64,000 nucleotides of DNA from NCBI RefSeq assembly GCF_036346855.1, contig NZ_CP107843.1:28761-92760 (forward strand). The letters are read 5' to 3'. Source of the DNA: Streptomyces europaeiscabiei. Lineage in GTDB: Bacteria; Actinomycetota; Actinomycetes; Streptomycetales; Streptomycetaceae. The notes below the pieces were generated by a model that was not told the origin of the DNA, did no database searches, and saw only the letters and a program-made list of their open reading frames with translations. A program made the translations under genes and the position numbers. Below are positions 54,138 to 62,242 of the stretch, one piece after another. Position 1 is the stretch's first letter. Each line of letters opens with the position of its first letter.

Positions 54138-54288
54138 GGTGGTCCTTTCGCTGGTCGGTCTGGTCGGGGTGCTGGTCGTGCTCGGCGCCGTACCGCCGGG
54201 GGGAATGTCGGCGGTACGGACTCGGGCAGGGCCAGAAGGGGGTGGGGCCCGGCCGTCTGTCGGCTCGGCGGCCGGGCCCCGGCGGGTG
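54138..54288. other. Spacer within the transfer operon
   Basis: A 151-bp gap with no gene seen. It contains short G/C-rich inverted stretches (CCGGGGCCCG-like and GGCCGG) but no clear terminator. Confidence 0.3.
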
Positions 54289-54480
54289 TTAGCTGATCCG
54301 GGCGGGGCCGACCTGGACGCTGGTGGCCTCGATGCCCTGCTTGGCCAGTTCGGCCTTGATGACCCGGTGGTCGGCGTGGGGGTGTCCGACTCCGGCGTTG
54401 GTGTGGGTGCCGGAGATGGTCTGGGTCTCGCCGGTGGTGGGGTTGGTGGTGGTGGCGGTGTAGTCGCGGGTGCGGGCCAT
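54289..54480 (-). CDS. Small protein (63 aa)
   Basis: ATG at 54478-54480 after GAGAGGAACCCACC. Thr-rich N-terminus (MARTRDYTATTTNPTTGETQ) then HADHRVIKAELAKQGIEATS, a short strand-helix-strand protein. Plausible operon member; no family known. Confidence 0.58.
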   Translation of the reverse strand: MARTRDYTATTTNPTTGETQTISGTHTNAGVGHPHADHRVIKAELAKQGIEATSVQVGPARIS

Positions 54481-54506
54481 GGTGGGTTCCTCTCGGTGGT
54501 GGGTGG

Positions 54507-54632
54507 TCAGTGGCCGTTGCTCTGGCAGGCGGAGCAGACTCCGCCGGGCCAGTCGTCGAACCAGCCCTGGCAGATCGAGCACTGGCCGGCGTGGGCGATG
54601 AGGGCCCGTAACCGGGCCAGGCTCTTCCTCAC
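54507..54632 (-). CDS. Very small zinc-ribbon protein (41 aa)
   Basis: GTG at 54630-54632 after GAAAGGAACCCCGACC. The translation (VRKSLARLRALIAHAGQC, then SICQGWF, and GGVCSACQ) has CxxC pairs 12 residues apart, a minimal zinc ribbon. The ribosome site and the cysteine pattern support it. Confidence 0.6.
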   Translation of the reverse strand: MRKSLARLRALIAHAGQCSICQGWFDDWPGGVCSACQSNGH

Positions 54633-54651
54633 GGTCGGGGTTCCTTTCGGG

Positions 54652-55056
54652 TCAGGTGCCGGTGATGGCGGCGGAGGCTTCGGATGCGTGCTGGTGGAGG
54701 TCTTCGTCGTCGGCCAGGTGGCGGACGAGGTTCTCGCCGTGGAGCTGGGTGGTCTTCTGCTGCTCGAAGGGCAGGGTGCGCAGGGCCGGGTTGGTGTCGG
54801 CGTCGGTGAGGCGGGCGACGAGCAGACCGATCGCGGTGAGCACGTCGACACCGTTCGCGCCGGCCAGGGCCGCGCACAGGGACTGCGTCTGGGCGGTCGT
54901 CAGCCGGTCGGTGGCGATCAGGCGGATGCCGTCCCGGATCAGGTCGATTCCGGGGTGGAACCCTTCGAGGTCTTCGAGGACTCCGCCCAGCTCGGTGTCG
55001 TCGACCGGGGGTACGGCGTTCCCGGGGGTGTGGACGGGGTTGGAGTGGGCGGTCAT
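54652..55056 (-). CDS. Hypothetical transfer-operon protein (134 aa)
   Basis: ATG at 55054-55056 overlaps the preceding stop (TGATG). DTELGGVLEDLEGFHPGIDL, RLTTAQTQSLCAALAGANGV and NLVRHLADDEDLHQHASEAS: an all-helical acidic protein. The operon position is its only functional clue. Confidence 0.62.
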   Translation of the reverse strand: MTAHSNPVHTPGNAVPPVDDTELGGVLEDLEGFHPGIDLIRDGIRLIATDRLTTAQTQSLCAALAGANGVDVLTAIGLLVARLTDADTNPALRTLPFEQQKTTQLHGENLVRHLADDEDLHQHASEASAAITGT

Positions 55057-55418
55057 CAGGCGTCGCCCTCCGCCTTCAGGAGCGACACGAGTCCGTTGAT
55101 GACGGAGGCGACTTCCTCGTCGGTGACGTGGTCGTCGATCGGGAGCGGCGCGGCCGGGGCCTCGGCCTCGGTGTAGGCGGCGTTCTCGAGGTGCTGTTCG
55201 GTAGCGGCCCGGACCAGGCCCATCCCCATGGAGGCGTCGGTGAGGCACTCGACGTCGTGGGCGGACAGCCACACGTCGCCGACGTACCGGCCGTTGGGAA
55301 GGCGGAGGGTGACCATGAGGGCGTTGTCGCCGTCGTCCGGGCTGAGGTTGACGAGCTGGTGGTAGAGGGCCAGCGCGGCCATCTCCTGCTGGCTCGGCTG
55401 CTGCTCGTGGTCGGCCAT
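55056..55418 (-). CDS. Hypothetical transfer-operon protein (120 aa)
   Basis: ATG at 55416-55418. EMAALALYHQLVNLSPDDGD, NALMVTLRLPNGRYVGDVWL and HVTDEEVASVINGLVSLLKA: a mixed alpha/beta acidic protein. The stop overlaps the next gene's start. No family recognised. Confidence 0.62.
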   Translation of the reverse strand: MADHEQQPSQQEMAALALYHQLVNLSPDDGDNALMVTLRLPNGRYVGDVWLSAHDVECLTDASMGMGLVRAATEQHLENAAYTEAEAPAAPLPIDDHVTDEEVASVINGLVSLLKAEGDA

Positions 55419-55420
55419 GG

Positions 55421-55630
55421 TCACCAGTCCCCGAACGTGCACACGATGGAGCAGCCAGACGCCTTGCAGTCGTGGCCGCGGATCTCTGCGGCGCGCTGCT
55501 CATCGACGTCGCGGCGGGACGGGGCCCAGCGGACCGGTTCGGCACCGGAGTTCAGCTCGGCGCAGCGCGGGCAACCCTCGACACGGCGGCCGAACACGAC
55601 CTGATGCGTGTGCTTCGTCGTTGTCGTCAC
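55421..55630 (-). CDS. Small cysteine-rich protein (69 aa)
   Basis: GTG at 55628-55630 overlaps the upstream stop (GTGA). Two Cys pairs are visible: GCPRCAEL, and HDCKASGCSIVCTFGDW at the end. A zinc-ribbon-like protein of plasmid type. Confidence 0.62.
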   Translation of the reverse strand: MTTTTKHTHQVVFGRRVEGCPRCAELNSGAEPVRWAPSRRDVDEQRAAEIRGHDCKASGCSIVCTFGDW

Positions 55631-56154
55631 GCGGCCACCGCCTTGATCACGCGGTCGCTGCCGGTCCAGATGGCGCCGGTGTAGTAGTCAGTGCCGGCGT
55701 GCTGGTCGACGACACGGACCGCGAACCGGGCCGCGCGGCGCTTCAGTACGCGCTGCGACTCGGACCGGTCGGTGATGACCTCGGCGACCTCCACGAGGCG
55801 CGGGCCGTCGTAGTACACGACACCCGGGGCCCGCGGGCCGATCTGCGCGGCGGTGACGCTGTCGGTGTTCGTGCCAGCGGTGCCGTAGATCGGGTCGACG
55901 AAGTAGCGGTGCCGCTTGACCCGGTTGGGGTCCATCGTGACCTTGTTCTGCTCGTCGCAGAAGTTGTTGGCAACGACGGCACTGGCGGTCTCGCCGATCT
56001 CGGTGGCCTTGGCCCACCAGTGCGGGGCGATCTCGGTCTCCCGCATGACGCGGAATCCGATGATCTGCGTGGCCACGGACGGGGTGTTCAAGGTCGAAGT
56101 GGTGGTGCTGGCGTCGGTCGTTCCGTTCGCCGCTTCTCGGATACGGTTCTGCAT
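55627..56154 (-). CDS. First gene of the leftward transfer operon (175 aa)
   Basis: ATG at 56152-56154 after AGGAGCGTCTGCC. The Thr-rich N-terminus (TTDASTTTSTLNTPSVATQI) precedes a beta-rich body (IGFRVMRETEIAPHWWAKAT, HRYFVDPIYGTAGTNTDSVT, GVVYYDGPRLVEVAEVITDR). No family recognised. As the first gene behind the operator region facing the GntR repressor, it is probably strongly controlled. Confidence 0.65.
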   Translation of the reverse strand: MQNRIREAANGTTDASTTTSTLNTPSVATQIIGFRVMRETEIAPHWWAKATEIGETASAVVANNFCDEQNKVTMDPNRVKRHRYFVDPIYGTAGTNTDSVTAAQIGPRAPGVVYYDGPRLVEVAEVITDRSESQRVLKRRAARFAVRVVDQHAGTDYYTGAIWTGSDRVIKAVAA

Positions 56155-56368
56155 GGCAGACGCTCCTGATCGATGCTGGTAGCGATCTGCCGGGCCCTTC
56201 GGGGCCCCTCGAGGTCCAGGTGTCCAACCACCTGGGCCTCTTGGCGTTCCTGGGGCCCGTCGCTCCCGGCGACTGAACCTTACGTTTTCATGCCCATCCT
56301 TGCTTGTCAACCCTTGAGGGGGCTGTCATGCTAGGGTCGGTAAGGATCAACGCTGATAAGGAGGATTC
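56155..56368. promoter_or_regulatory. Divergent control region between transfer operon and GntR repressor
   Basis: Leftward, a perfect -35 TTGACA (minus strand, 56305-56310) lies before the A/T-rich GAAAACGTAAGG. Rightward, TAGGGT at 56333-56338 is a good Streptomyces -10. Short inverted repeats TCAA-CCC-TTGA (56307-56317) and ATCA-ACGC-TGAT (56346-56357) lie between. AAGGAGG precedes the GntR gene. GntR/Kor regulators normally bind such a region and hold down the tra promoter, which fits here. Confidence 0.55.
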
Positions 56369-57166
56369 ATGGATGAAGCGCCGAAGACGTATCGGCAGCT
56401 CGCCGACTTGATCAAGAAGCAGATCGAAAACGGCACAACGCAGCCTGGTCGCATCCTGAAGGCTGAGGACTTGGCCAGGGAGCACGGCCTGTCCCGGCAG
56501 ACGGCGCAGCGGGCCCTGTCCGCCGTGTCTGGTGAAGGGCTCGTACGGACGATCCGGGGCACCGGTGCGGTAGTTCAGTCCCGGCGCCCCCGCCGACGGA
56601 TCAGCCGCGGTCAGGCAGTCACGCGTAACCCGAAGTACGGCTACGTCTTCCCAGCCACCCAGGACCGGATGGAGAAGTGGCAGGCCCACGGCCAGCCGTA
56701 CCGCTCTTACGAACCCGCTCCGGCCTCGGTAGCGGAAGCGTTCGACGTGGATACAGGGGACTCGGTGCTGCGCCGTCGGCGGGTTACGTCGCCCGCTGGT
56801 GAGCCCCCGTTCCAGATCGCCGACACGTGGATCAGCCCACCGGCTGTCGCCGATGCGCCACAGGTCGCCGAGGAATCGACAGGCCTGGGCGGGTACATCG
56901 ACCGCCTCGAGGAGGCTGGCCACGGTCCGCTCTCATGGCGGGAGACAACGCGGGTGCGCATGCCCAGCGTTGAGGAAGCGAAGTTGCTGGAGATCACCAC
57001 GTCCCTTCCGGTCCTGGAGGTCGTGATGGTGGCCCATTCCGCGAGGGATGGCCGACCCGTCGACGTAACCATCAAGGTGATCCCGTCGGACCGGGTGGAG
57101 CTAGTGACGGACCTTGTGCGCGGTGAGGGTGCGGAGTGGCCGGTCCAACCGGTATCGCAGACCTGA
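56369..57166 (+). CDS. GntR/HutC-family repressor, KorSA/TraR-like (265 aa)
   Basis: The winged HTH is TYRQLADLIKKQIENGTTQP, ILKAEDLAREHGLSRQTAQR, ALSAVSGEGLVRTIRGTGAV (residues 8-70). A basic linker follows, then a UTRA effector domain (about 85-250) with VLRRRRVTSPAGEPPFQIAD and LPVLEVVMVAHSARDGRPVD. Streptomyces Kor/TraR proteins of this family repress transfer genes and their own promoter. Divergent from the transfer operon with a shared 214-bp control region. ATG after AAGGAGGATTC. Strong candidate for the copy/transfer switch. Confidence 0.88.
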   Translation: MDEAPKTYRQLADLIKKQIENGTTQPGRILKAEDLAREHGLSRQTAQRALSAVSGEGLVRTIRGTGAVVQSRRPRRRISRGQAVTRNPKYGYVFPATQDRMEKWQAHGQPYRSYEPAPASVAEAFDVDTGDSVLRRRRVTSPAGEPPFQIADTWISPPAVADAPQVAEESTGLGGYIDRLEEAGHGPLSWRETTRVRMPSVEEAKLLEITTSLPVLEVVMVAHSARDGRPVDVTIKVIPSDRVELVTDLVRGEGAEWPVQPVSQT

Positions 57167-57174
57167 TTACTGAA

Positions 57175-57186
57175 ATCGTGCACGAT
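57175..57186. promoter_or_regulatory. 12-bp perfect palindrome ATCGTGCACGAT
   Basis: The palindrome lies 9 bp after the GntR stop and upstream of the leader ORF. It suits a homodimeric regulator. No nearby -35/-10 pair is convincing. Confidence 0.45.
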
Positions 57187-57355
57187 GATCTCGCGCTGTA
57201 ACCGCAAGGAAGGAGGGGGCCCAGCATCAAAGCCTGAACCCTGCACAAGTTAGTACGGCCGCCCCGCCGCTTGAAGAAACGGCAGGCCGGCCGCCCTGGA
57301 AGCGTCGACTGCGAATCTACCGCTGCCAGGGAATCCCCGCGAAGGAGATTCATCA

Positions 57356-57418
57356 GTGAGCCTAGCGCTTTCGCTTCGCACGTTGCGAAGTGCCTCAAGG
57401 TTGCGTGGTGCCCAGTGA
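57356..57418 (+). CDS. 20-codon leader ORF overlapping the next gene
   Basis: GTG at 57356 has an excellent GAAGGAG 8 nt before it, better than the following gene has. The frame encodes VSLALSLRTLRSASRLRGAQ (only Leu, Ser, Arg, Ala, Thr, Gly, Gln, Val), and its stop overlaps the next GTG (GTGA). Within it, CTTCGCA-CGT-TGCGAAG forms a 7-bp hairpin. Likely a translated leader that couples or attenuates the downstream gene. Confidence 0.5.
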   Translation: MSLALSLRTLRSASRLRGAQ

Positions 57419-57726
57419 GCCCACGGAACCCAGACAACACCGGAGAGACCAGACTTCCCCCCGCCGTGAACTTCACGACCGGCGCCGCCCTGCTGGTGAA
57501 GTTGAAGATCGTGGACAGCATCACCCGCGAGGGCGTACGGCACATCGCCACATCGGAGCGGTACGAGAAGCACTGGCCGTTCGGCCCCGACCGGAAGCAC
57601 CCGTACGGAGAAGCATCGGGCGCTCTGTGGATGGCCACAGCCCCGTTCTTGGACTTCTTCCGGACCGTCTACAACAAGCTGGACGAGAACGGCGATCTTC
57701 CCAAGCAGGAAGGCGGGAAGCGGTGA
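57415..57726 (+). CDS. Hypothetical protein (103 aa)
   Basis: GTG at 57415-57417 overlaps the leader stop. NFTTGAALLVKLKIVDSITR, EGVRHIATSERYEKHWPFGP and WMATAPFLDFFRTVYNKLDE: a mixed fold with Trp/His-rich middle. A longer frame begins at 57271 but has no ribosome site. Located between repressor and Rep, as plasmid copy-control or accessory genes often are; no motif proves this. Confidence 0.6.
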   Translation: MSPRNPDNTGETRLPPAVNFTTGAALLVKLKIVDSITREGVRHIATSERYEKHWPFGPDRKHPYGEASGALWMATAPFLDFFRTVYNKLDENGDLPKQEGGKR

Positions 57727-57958
57727 ACGTGTCACGGGCCCTGGGATCGCAGCCCTGGGTGCCTGGAGACGCGCGAACGGCCGGCGTGATGAGTTCGCAG
57801 CTCCTCGGCCGGCCGTCCAAGCACCACAGCGGGTGTCAGCCCGCCGCATCTTCGAGTCCCACACGTGAAAGCAGGCGCTCGGTGTTTAGGCTACCCGTAC
57901 TCATCAGTCGTTCGGCAAGTAGTGCCAGCATGACCCTTCGCGCGGCGGAGGCATCTCG
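57727..57958. other. Gene-free region before rep, with inverted repeat
   Basis: ACGGCCGGC (57777-57785) and GCCGGCCGT (57808-57816) are perfect 9-bp inverted arms. CCCTGGG occurs twice at 57740-57758. TTCGAGTCCC at 57851-57860 resembles a tRNA T-arm but no tRNA can be folded. TTTAGGCTACCC upstream of rep could carry a -10 (TAGGCT). This may be the rep promoter region. Confidence 0.45.
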
Positions 57959-59386
57959 GTGACCGCGGCGAGGAAGAAGGCCAGCTCACTGGCTGACAAT
58001 CCGCCGGTGGAGCTGTACGGGCCTGAAGACGGCGGCTGGTACACCACGCGCGTCTACGACTGGATCCCGCTGTGCCCCTGTCTCCGGGACCCGGACGTCC
58101 GCGGGTACCTGGTCCTCCGGTCGCTGGTGATCGAGAAGTACAAGAACCCGGTGCGGAAGCTGACGCTGCTGGATCTGTGTGAGCTGATCCCTAGTCCGAC
58201 CCCGGGGCAGCCGAGCAGTCTCACGCGGGTACGCGGCATCCTCGAGGCCCTGTCCAAGGTCCAGCTCATCTCTACCCCTGAGGGTGGGCCGGTGAAGACG
58301 TCGTCCCGTGCCAGCGCGTCGGGTAAGCCGATCAGGATCCGTGTGAACGACATGCCGCCGGAGGGCTACGAGGGCTGGCGGAACACGGAGGACAAGCTCC
58401 AGCACATCCAGCAGCTCCGGGCGCAGTCCGAGGCGGGTCGGATTTCCGACCCGGCACCTGACGGAGTTCCCGCAGATCAGGGCGCGGGTCGGAAATCCGA
58501 CCCGGCGGGTCGTAAATCCGACCCAGGGGGTCAGAAATCCGACCCGGACTCGCCGGGTGACCAGCCGAAACGCGAACTCCCTCTGGTTCCTTCTGTTGGT
58601 ACGGGGTCAGGTGGGGATGCGCTTCCAGCGCGGAGCGCTCCGGACGGCCGTAGGCCATCTGACGGTAGTAGCGTGCGCGAGGACGAAGGCGGCTGCGCCG
58701 CGTCCAGCAACGACCACCCCTCCCCCACTCCCGAAGAACCTCACCAGCACGCCGGGGCAGCCAGGGGGAAGGCACAACACACCAAGCAGCAGCTGGACCT
58801 GGTCCGGGCCGTACGCGCCCGCTTTCCCGCCGATCTCCTGAACGGCTGGACCAACCCGCAGACCGGGCTCGAGATTCCGGCTCTGCCCGACGTGCCGGTG
58901 CTGTCGCAGGCGATCCTCGAGGCACTCGCCGGTGACGTTCCGGCGGCCGACCGGACCGTCGAGCAGCTGGGCGCGCGGATCGTGCAGCGGTGGAACCACC
59001 ATGGCTGGGGCGAGAAGTACTACACCGGCCAGATCGACCGCCTCGTCGGGGCCGCGATCGCGATGGTGCGGCCGCTGAAGGCGACGGACCGGTACGGCTG
59101 CGCCAACCCTCGCTGTGAGGCCGGCGCGGACGTCGACACTGCGGTGCCCTGCCACGTGTGCCCCAAGCGGCTCGAGGACCGGAAGCGGGCACGGGTCCAG
59201 CAGCAGAGCGTGCCCGCGCCTCGAGAAGCCGCTCCTCCGAGGCCCACCTCGGCCGCCCGTCCGCACCTGGAGTGTGCGTGCCGGAACCCGATCCCGAAGG
59301 GGAGCGACGACACCATGTGCCGTGACTGTCGGAAGGCCGAGCAGGCGATGCGGGAGATGGCGGCGTTGGGGCCAGCACCGTTCTGA
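57959..59386 (+). CDS. repA: Plasmid replication initiator (Rep) with internal iterons (475 aa)
   Basis: Residues 1-140 form a winged-helix-like domain (RVYDWIPLCPCLRDPDVRGY, LVLRSLVIEKYKNPVRKLTL, SSLTRVRGILEALSKVQLIS). Residues 159-195 contain GRISDP, GRKSDP, GRKSDP and GQKSDP, coded by four 18-bp palindromic iterons. After a polar linker, residues 265-365 are helical (KQQLDLVRAVRARFPADLLN ...). The C-terminus has two Cys/His groups (CANPRCEAG, CHVC, CACRNPI, MCRDC), probably zinc sites. The combination of a DNA-binding protein with an iteron array in its own gene marks a Rep/origin unit, as in several Streptomyces plasmids. GTG start. Confidence 0.78.
   Translation: MTAARKKASSLADNPPVELYGPEDGGWYTTRVYDWIPLCPCLRDPDVRGYLVLRSLVIEKYKNPVRKLTLLDLCELIPSPTPGQPSSLTRVRGILEALSKVQLISTPEGGPVKTSSRASASGKPIRIRVNDMPPEGYEGWRNTEDKLQHIQQLRAQSEAGRISDPAPDGVPADQGAGRKSDPAGRKSDPGGQKSDPDSPGDQPKRELPLVPSVGTGSGGDALPARSAPDGRRPSDGSSVREDEGGCAASSNDHPSPTPEEPHQHAGAARGKAQHTKQQLDLVRAVRARFPADLLNGWTNPQTGLEIPALPDVPVLSQAILEALAGDVPAADRTVEQLGARIVQRWNHHGWGEKYYTGQIDRLVGAAIAMVRPLKATDRYGCANPRCEAGADVDTAVPCHVCPKRLEDRKRARVQQQSVPAPREAAPPRPTSAARPHLECACRNPIPKGSDDTMCRDCRKAEQAMREMAALGPAPF
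58435..58545 (+). repeat. Four 18-bp palindromic iterons (putative replication origin)
   Basis: Copies of GGGTCGGAAATCCGACCC occur at 58435-58452, 58486-58503, 58507-58524 and 58528-58545, each with 0-2 differences. The last three are spaced exactly 21 bp apart, two helical turns, so a protein would bind one face. Each copy is itself a near-palindrome. They lie in the disordered middle of rep, where coding constraint is low. Confidence 0.8.
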
Positions 59387-59456
59387 TCCTCACACCTCAG
59401 GCGCCTAGGCAGTCGAAACCTCTGCCGGGCGCTCCTCAGCCAAGGAGAATTGCGGC

Positions 59457-60119
59457 ATGTCCGTCTACCGATCCCGCCCCCTGTCCGTCGTCACCGTCCA
59501 CCGCGACACGATGCTCAACGGAGACCTCAGCACGACCAGCAGGCTTCTCTACGCCGTCCTGGTCTGCTCCCTGGACGTAGACCTGGACTACGAGGAGATC
59601 GCCACCCTCGTCGGCGCCAAGAACGCTGATGACCTACAGAGCTACCTGGAAGAGCTGGTCTCGGTCGGGGCCGTCGAGATGGGCGAACACGTGGGCAAGG
59701 GCCCGGTGCTCACGGTCCACGAAATCCCGCTGGTACCCGCACAACGCACCCACGCCTGCGTTCCGTGCCAGGACTGTGGAGACTGCTCCTGCGAGTACAT
59801 CAAGGGCATCTGCCAGGGCTGTTACGTCATTCGAGAGACGTTCCGACAGGCCCAGGCAGACATCGCACGCTGGAAGTCGCAGCTCGAGGCAGGCGCCACG
59901 TATGCCATGGGCCAGAACGCCACCAGACTGCACCGGTGGAACTGTCCCACTCTGAACAGCCCTGAGAAGGGCATGGAGCGCCTCGAGGAGCAGAAGCCGT
60001 ACGCCAAGCGCGGCGGCATGCACTGGTCCCGTCTGCCCAATCTGTTCACAGCGGAGGAACTGCGGCTGAAGGGCGTGACGAAGCGGAACTGCGCAACCTG
60101 CGGACCAGATCCCCTGTAG
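59457..60119 (+). CDS. Hypothetical winged-helix and cysteine-rich protein (220 aa)
   Basis: ATG after AAGGAGAATTGCGGC. Residues 15-85 look like a winged helix (TTSRLLYAVLVCSLDVDLDY, EEIATLVGAKNADDLQSYLE, ELVSVGAVEMGEHVG). Then CVPCQDCGDCSCEYIKGICQ, GC is a dense cysteine cluster, followed by a helix and a C-terminal HRWNCPTL ... NCATCG. It may be a DNA-binding zinc protein serving replication or control, being next to rep. Family unknown. Confidence 0.65.
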   Translation: MSVYRSRPLSVVTVHRDTMLNGDLSTTSRLLYAVLVCSLDVDLDYEEIATLVGAKNADDLQSYLEELVSVGAVEMGEHVGKGPVLTVHEIPLVPAQRTHACVPCQDCGDCSCEYIKGICQGCYVIRETFRQAQADIARWKSQLEAGATYAMGQNATRLHRWNCPTLNSPEKGMERLEEQKPYAKRGGMHWSRLPNLFTAEELRLKGVTKRNCATCGPDPL

Positions 60120-60188
60120 GAATCCCCCGTTGTCAGTGGGATGCGCTGGACTATCCCTACGACCGCGCAGCCCGTCCTGGAGGAGCCC

Positions 60189-61469
60189 GTGACCGCGTCC
60201 CCGTCAACCGAGTCGGCGCCGGCCGCTCTGCCCGTGTACAAGCGTGGCGAGCTGCCGGAGGACCTGGCGCATCTGCGGACGGTGACGGAGCTGAAGGCGG
60301 ACCGGTTGAAGCCTGCCGTCGGGCAGGAGCCGGTGGCGTTGCTGCGGGTGTACCGGCGGGGTCACGGGTGGGGGGAGTTTCCGCTCTACGATCCGGCCGG
60401 GGCGGCGAAGATGCGGCCGCTGTCGGCGAAGCAGCAGCGGACGAAGGATGCTCGCCGTACCTGCCCCAGGTGCGAGACGGTGCGCGGCTACGTGGTGCAC
60501 CGGGTGTGCCAGGAGTGCCGGGATGAGGAGCACCGTCAGAGTCTGGACCTGCACAGGCGTACGTGCGTGTGGTGCCGTCGGGTGTCCGTAGCGCAGCACC
60601 CGACGTCTGAGAACTCTGCTGGGCGGCGCGGCGAGTGCGTGCCGTGCTGGCTGCGGCGCGTCATCCGCAACCAGCTCGAGCAGGAGCAGCTCGTCGTCTG
60701 GCGGCGTACGTGCCCTGGGCGGGACTGTGCGGAGCAGACCTCCACGGATGAGGAGATCGCTGCCGCGCGTGCTGATGGGACGTGGTGGGGTCCGCGGTGG
60801 TGTCCGCCGTGCAAGGAGCGGGACGAGCGCGAGCACATCGATCGGCACCAGCGGCGCATCCAGGCTGAGAAGGACGCTCGGGAGGCCCGGCGGCAGGAGG
60901 TCCGGGGCCTCATCGCGTGGGCGCGGGACGTCCTCGCCGACCCGGACACCGTTGTTCTGGACACGGAGACGACCGGCCTCGAGGACGATGCGCGCATCGT
61001 CGACCTGGCCGTCACCACCGTGGCCGGCGAAGTCCTCATGGACACGCTCGTCAACCCGGGGGGCGAGCCGATCCCGACCGAGGCGACCGACATCCACGGC
61101 ATCACCGACGAGGACGTCGCGTCGGCGCCCACGTTCGCCAGCGTCCTCGAGCAGCTGGGCACGGTGCTGCGCGGGCGCCGCTGCCTGATCTACAACAAGC
61201 CGTACGACGTCGGACGGCTCCGACACGAACTGACCGTCCACCACCGCCAGGCCGGCCACCCCGATCCGGAAGCCGCCGCCACGGCCTGGCTCGACGGCAT
61301 GCGCTTCGAGGACGCGATGATCCCCTACTCGAATTGGTACGGGGACTGGTCGGACTACTGGGGCAACTACGCCTGGCAGCCCCTGTACGGCGGAGACCAC
61401 CGCGCGGTATCGGACTGCCGTGCGGTCGTCGAGCGACTGCGCGAGATGGCGGCAGCCGAGGACCGCTGA
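60189..61469 (+). CDS. DEDDh 3'-5' exonuclease with zinc-ribbon N-terminus (426 aa)
   Basis: GTG at 60189 follows GGAGGAGCCC and is preferred over the ATG at 60141. The C-terminal 170 residues are a DnaQ-type exonuclease: VLDTETTGL (Asp258, Glu260), DIHGITDEDV, YNKPYDVGRL (Asp340), and DHRAVSDCRAV (His404, Asp409). The N-terminal half holds CPRC...CQEC, CVWC, CVPC, CPGRDC and CPPC pairs, several zinc ribbons, and a basic coil leads into the nuclease. It would trim 3' ends in replication or repair of the element. The zinc part may target it to a particular structure. Confidence 0.85.
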   Translation: MTASPSTESAPAALPVYKRGELPEDLAHLRTVTELKADRLKPAVGQEPVALLRVYRRGHGWGEFPLYDPAGAAKMRPLSAKQQRTKDARRTCPRCETVRGYVVHRVCQECRDEEHRQSLDLHRRTCVWCRRVSVAQHPTSENSAGRRGECVPCWLRRVIRNQLEQEQLVVWRRTCPGRDCAEQTSTDEEIAAARADGTWWGPRWCPPCKERDEREHIDRHQRRIQAEKDAREARRQEVRGLIAWARDVLADPDTVVLDTETTGLEDDARIVDLAVTTVAGEVLMDTLVNPGGEPIPTEATDIHGITDEDVASAPTFASVLEQLGTVLRGRRCLIYNKPYDVGRLRHELTVHHRQAGHPDPEAAATAWLDGMRFEDAMIPYSNWYGDWSDYWGNYAWQPLYGGDHRAVSDCRAVVERLREMAAAEDR

Positions 61470-61538
61470 TCCCGCCCACGCCACAGGCTCCGCCTGAAAC
61501 ACTGATGTCTGCCGACAACGCTCTCGAGAAGGAACACC

Positions 61539-61991
61539 GTGGACCAGCCAGCCGATCAGCCCGGCACGGACGACTACACGCCTACCGCCGAAGGCCTACG
61601 AGAGATCGCCCAGTTCCTCCGTCGGCGCAGTCTGGAAGAGGCTGGCGAGGCGGGCGTGATGGACTACTACCGACAGAACGGGGTCACGGTGCGGGTGGAC
61701 ATCGCGTCCGGCAAGTTCCCCGAGGCAGACCTGGACGGGCACCGCAGCAAGGTCACTGGCTGGATGGATGAGCATTCGCCGACTCGCTTCACTGATGTGG
61801 CCCACGAGCTGGCGAACATGGCTGACGCGCTGGCCGAAGCAGGGGTGGCCGCCCTGTACGACTACCGAAGCCCTGGGGTGTCCGCCCACCAGGCACGGGG
61901 TGCGTGGTGGGCGCTGACGCGGGCGGCTCGTCTGTGGGACAGCCATCCGGAGTTCCTGCACACGGCATGGAGCGCGGGGAAGAGCGACTGA
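61539..61991 (+). CDS. Hypothetical protein (150 aa)
   Basis: GTG at 61539 after GAAGGAACACC. EGLREIAQFLRRRSLEEAGE, VTVRVDIASGKFPEADLDGH and DVAHELANMADALAEAGVAA: a mixed protein with helical ends. Preceded by TCTGCCGACAA, repeated ahead of the gene at 62300. The stop overlaps the next start (ATGA). Confidence 0.62.
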   Translation: MDQPADQPGTDDYTPTAEGLREIAQFLRRRSLEEAGEAGVMDYYRQNGVTVRVDIASGKFPEADLDGHRSKVTGWMDEHSPTRFTDVAHELANMADALAEAGVAALYDYRSPGVSAHQARGAWWALTRAARLWDSHPEFLHTAWSAGKSD

Positions 61992-62227
61992 TGAGCGTCA
62001 GCCGTGAGCGGCCTGCGGAGCCGGGCGAGTTGTGCACGTGCGGCCGCCAGGCGGTCGTCGTGTACGCCAACGAGGAGTACGGGGAGGTCGGATACTGCGG
62101 CATCGAGGGAGCCGCGGCCCGGCCGGTCCTGCCGTGTCCGTGGTGCGGGTCGACCGAGCCGCATACCGCGTCGTGGGGTGATCCGGAGCGCTGCCCCCGG
62201 TATCAGATTCTGCCGAAGAAGACCTAA
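61991..62227 (+). CDS. Small zinc-ribbon protein (78 aa)
   Basis: ATG at 61991 overlaps the previous stop. CTCGRQAVVVYANEEYGEVG with YCG, then LPCPWCGSTEP and RCPRYQI give two or three Cys pairs. Typical small zinc protein of Streptomyces elements. Confidence 0.63.
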   Translation: MSVSRERPAEPGELCTCGRQAVVVYANEEYGEVGYCGIEGAAARPVLPCPWCGSTEPHTASWGDPERCPRYQILPKKT

Positions 62228-62242
62228 CCATCTGGTTCTTCG

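Noticed and set aside
57851..57862. TTCGAGTCCCAC, like a tRNA T-arm, possible att core
   Set aside because: No acceptor or anticodon arm can be folded around it, and the integrase is 44 kb away.
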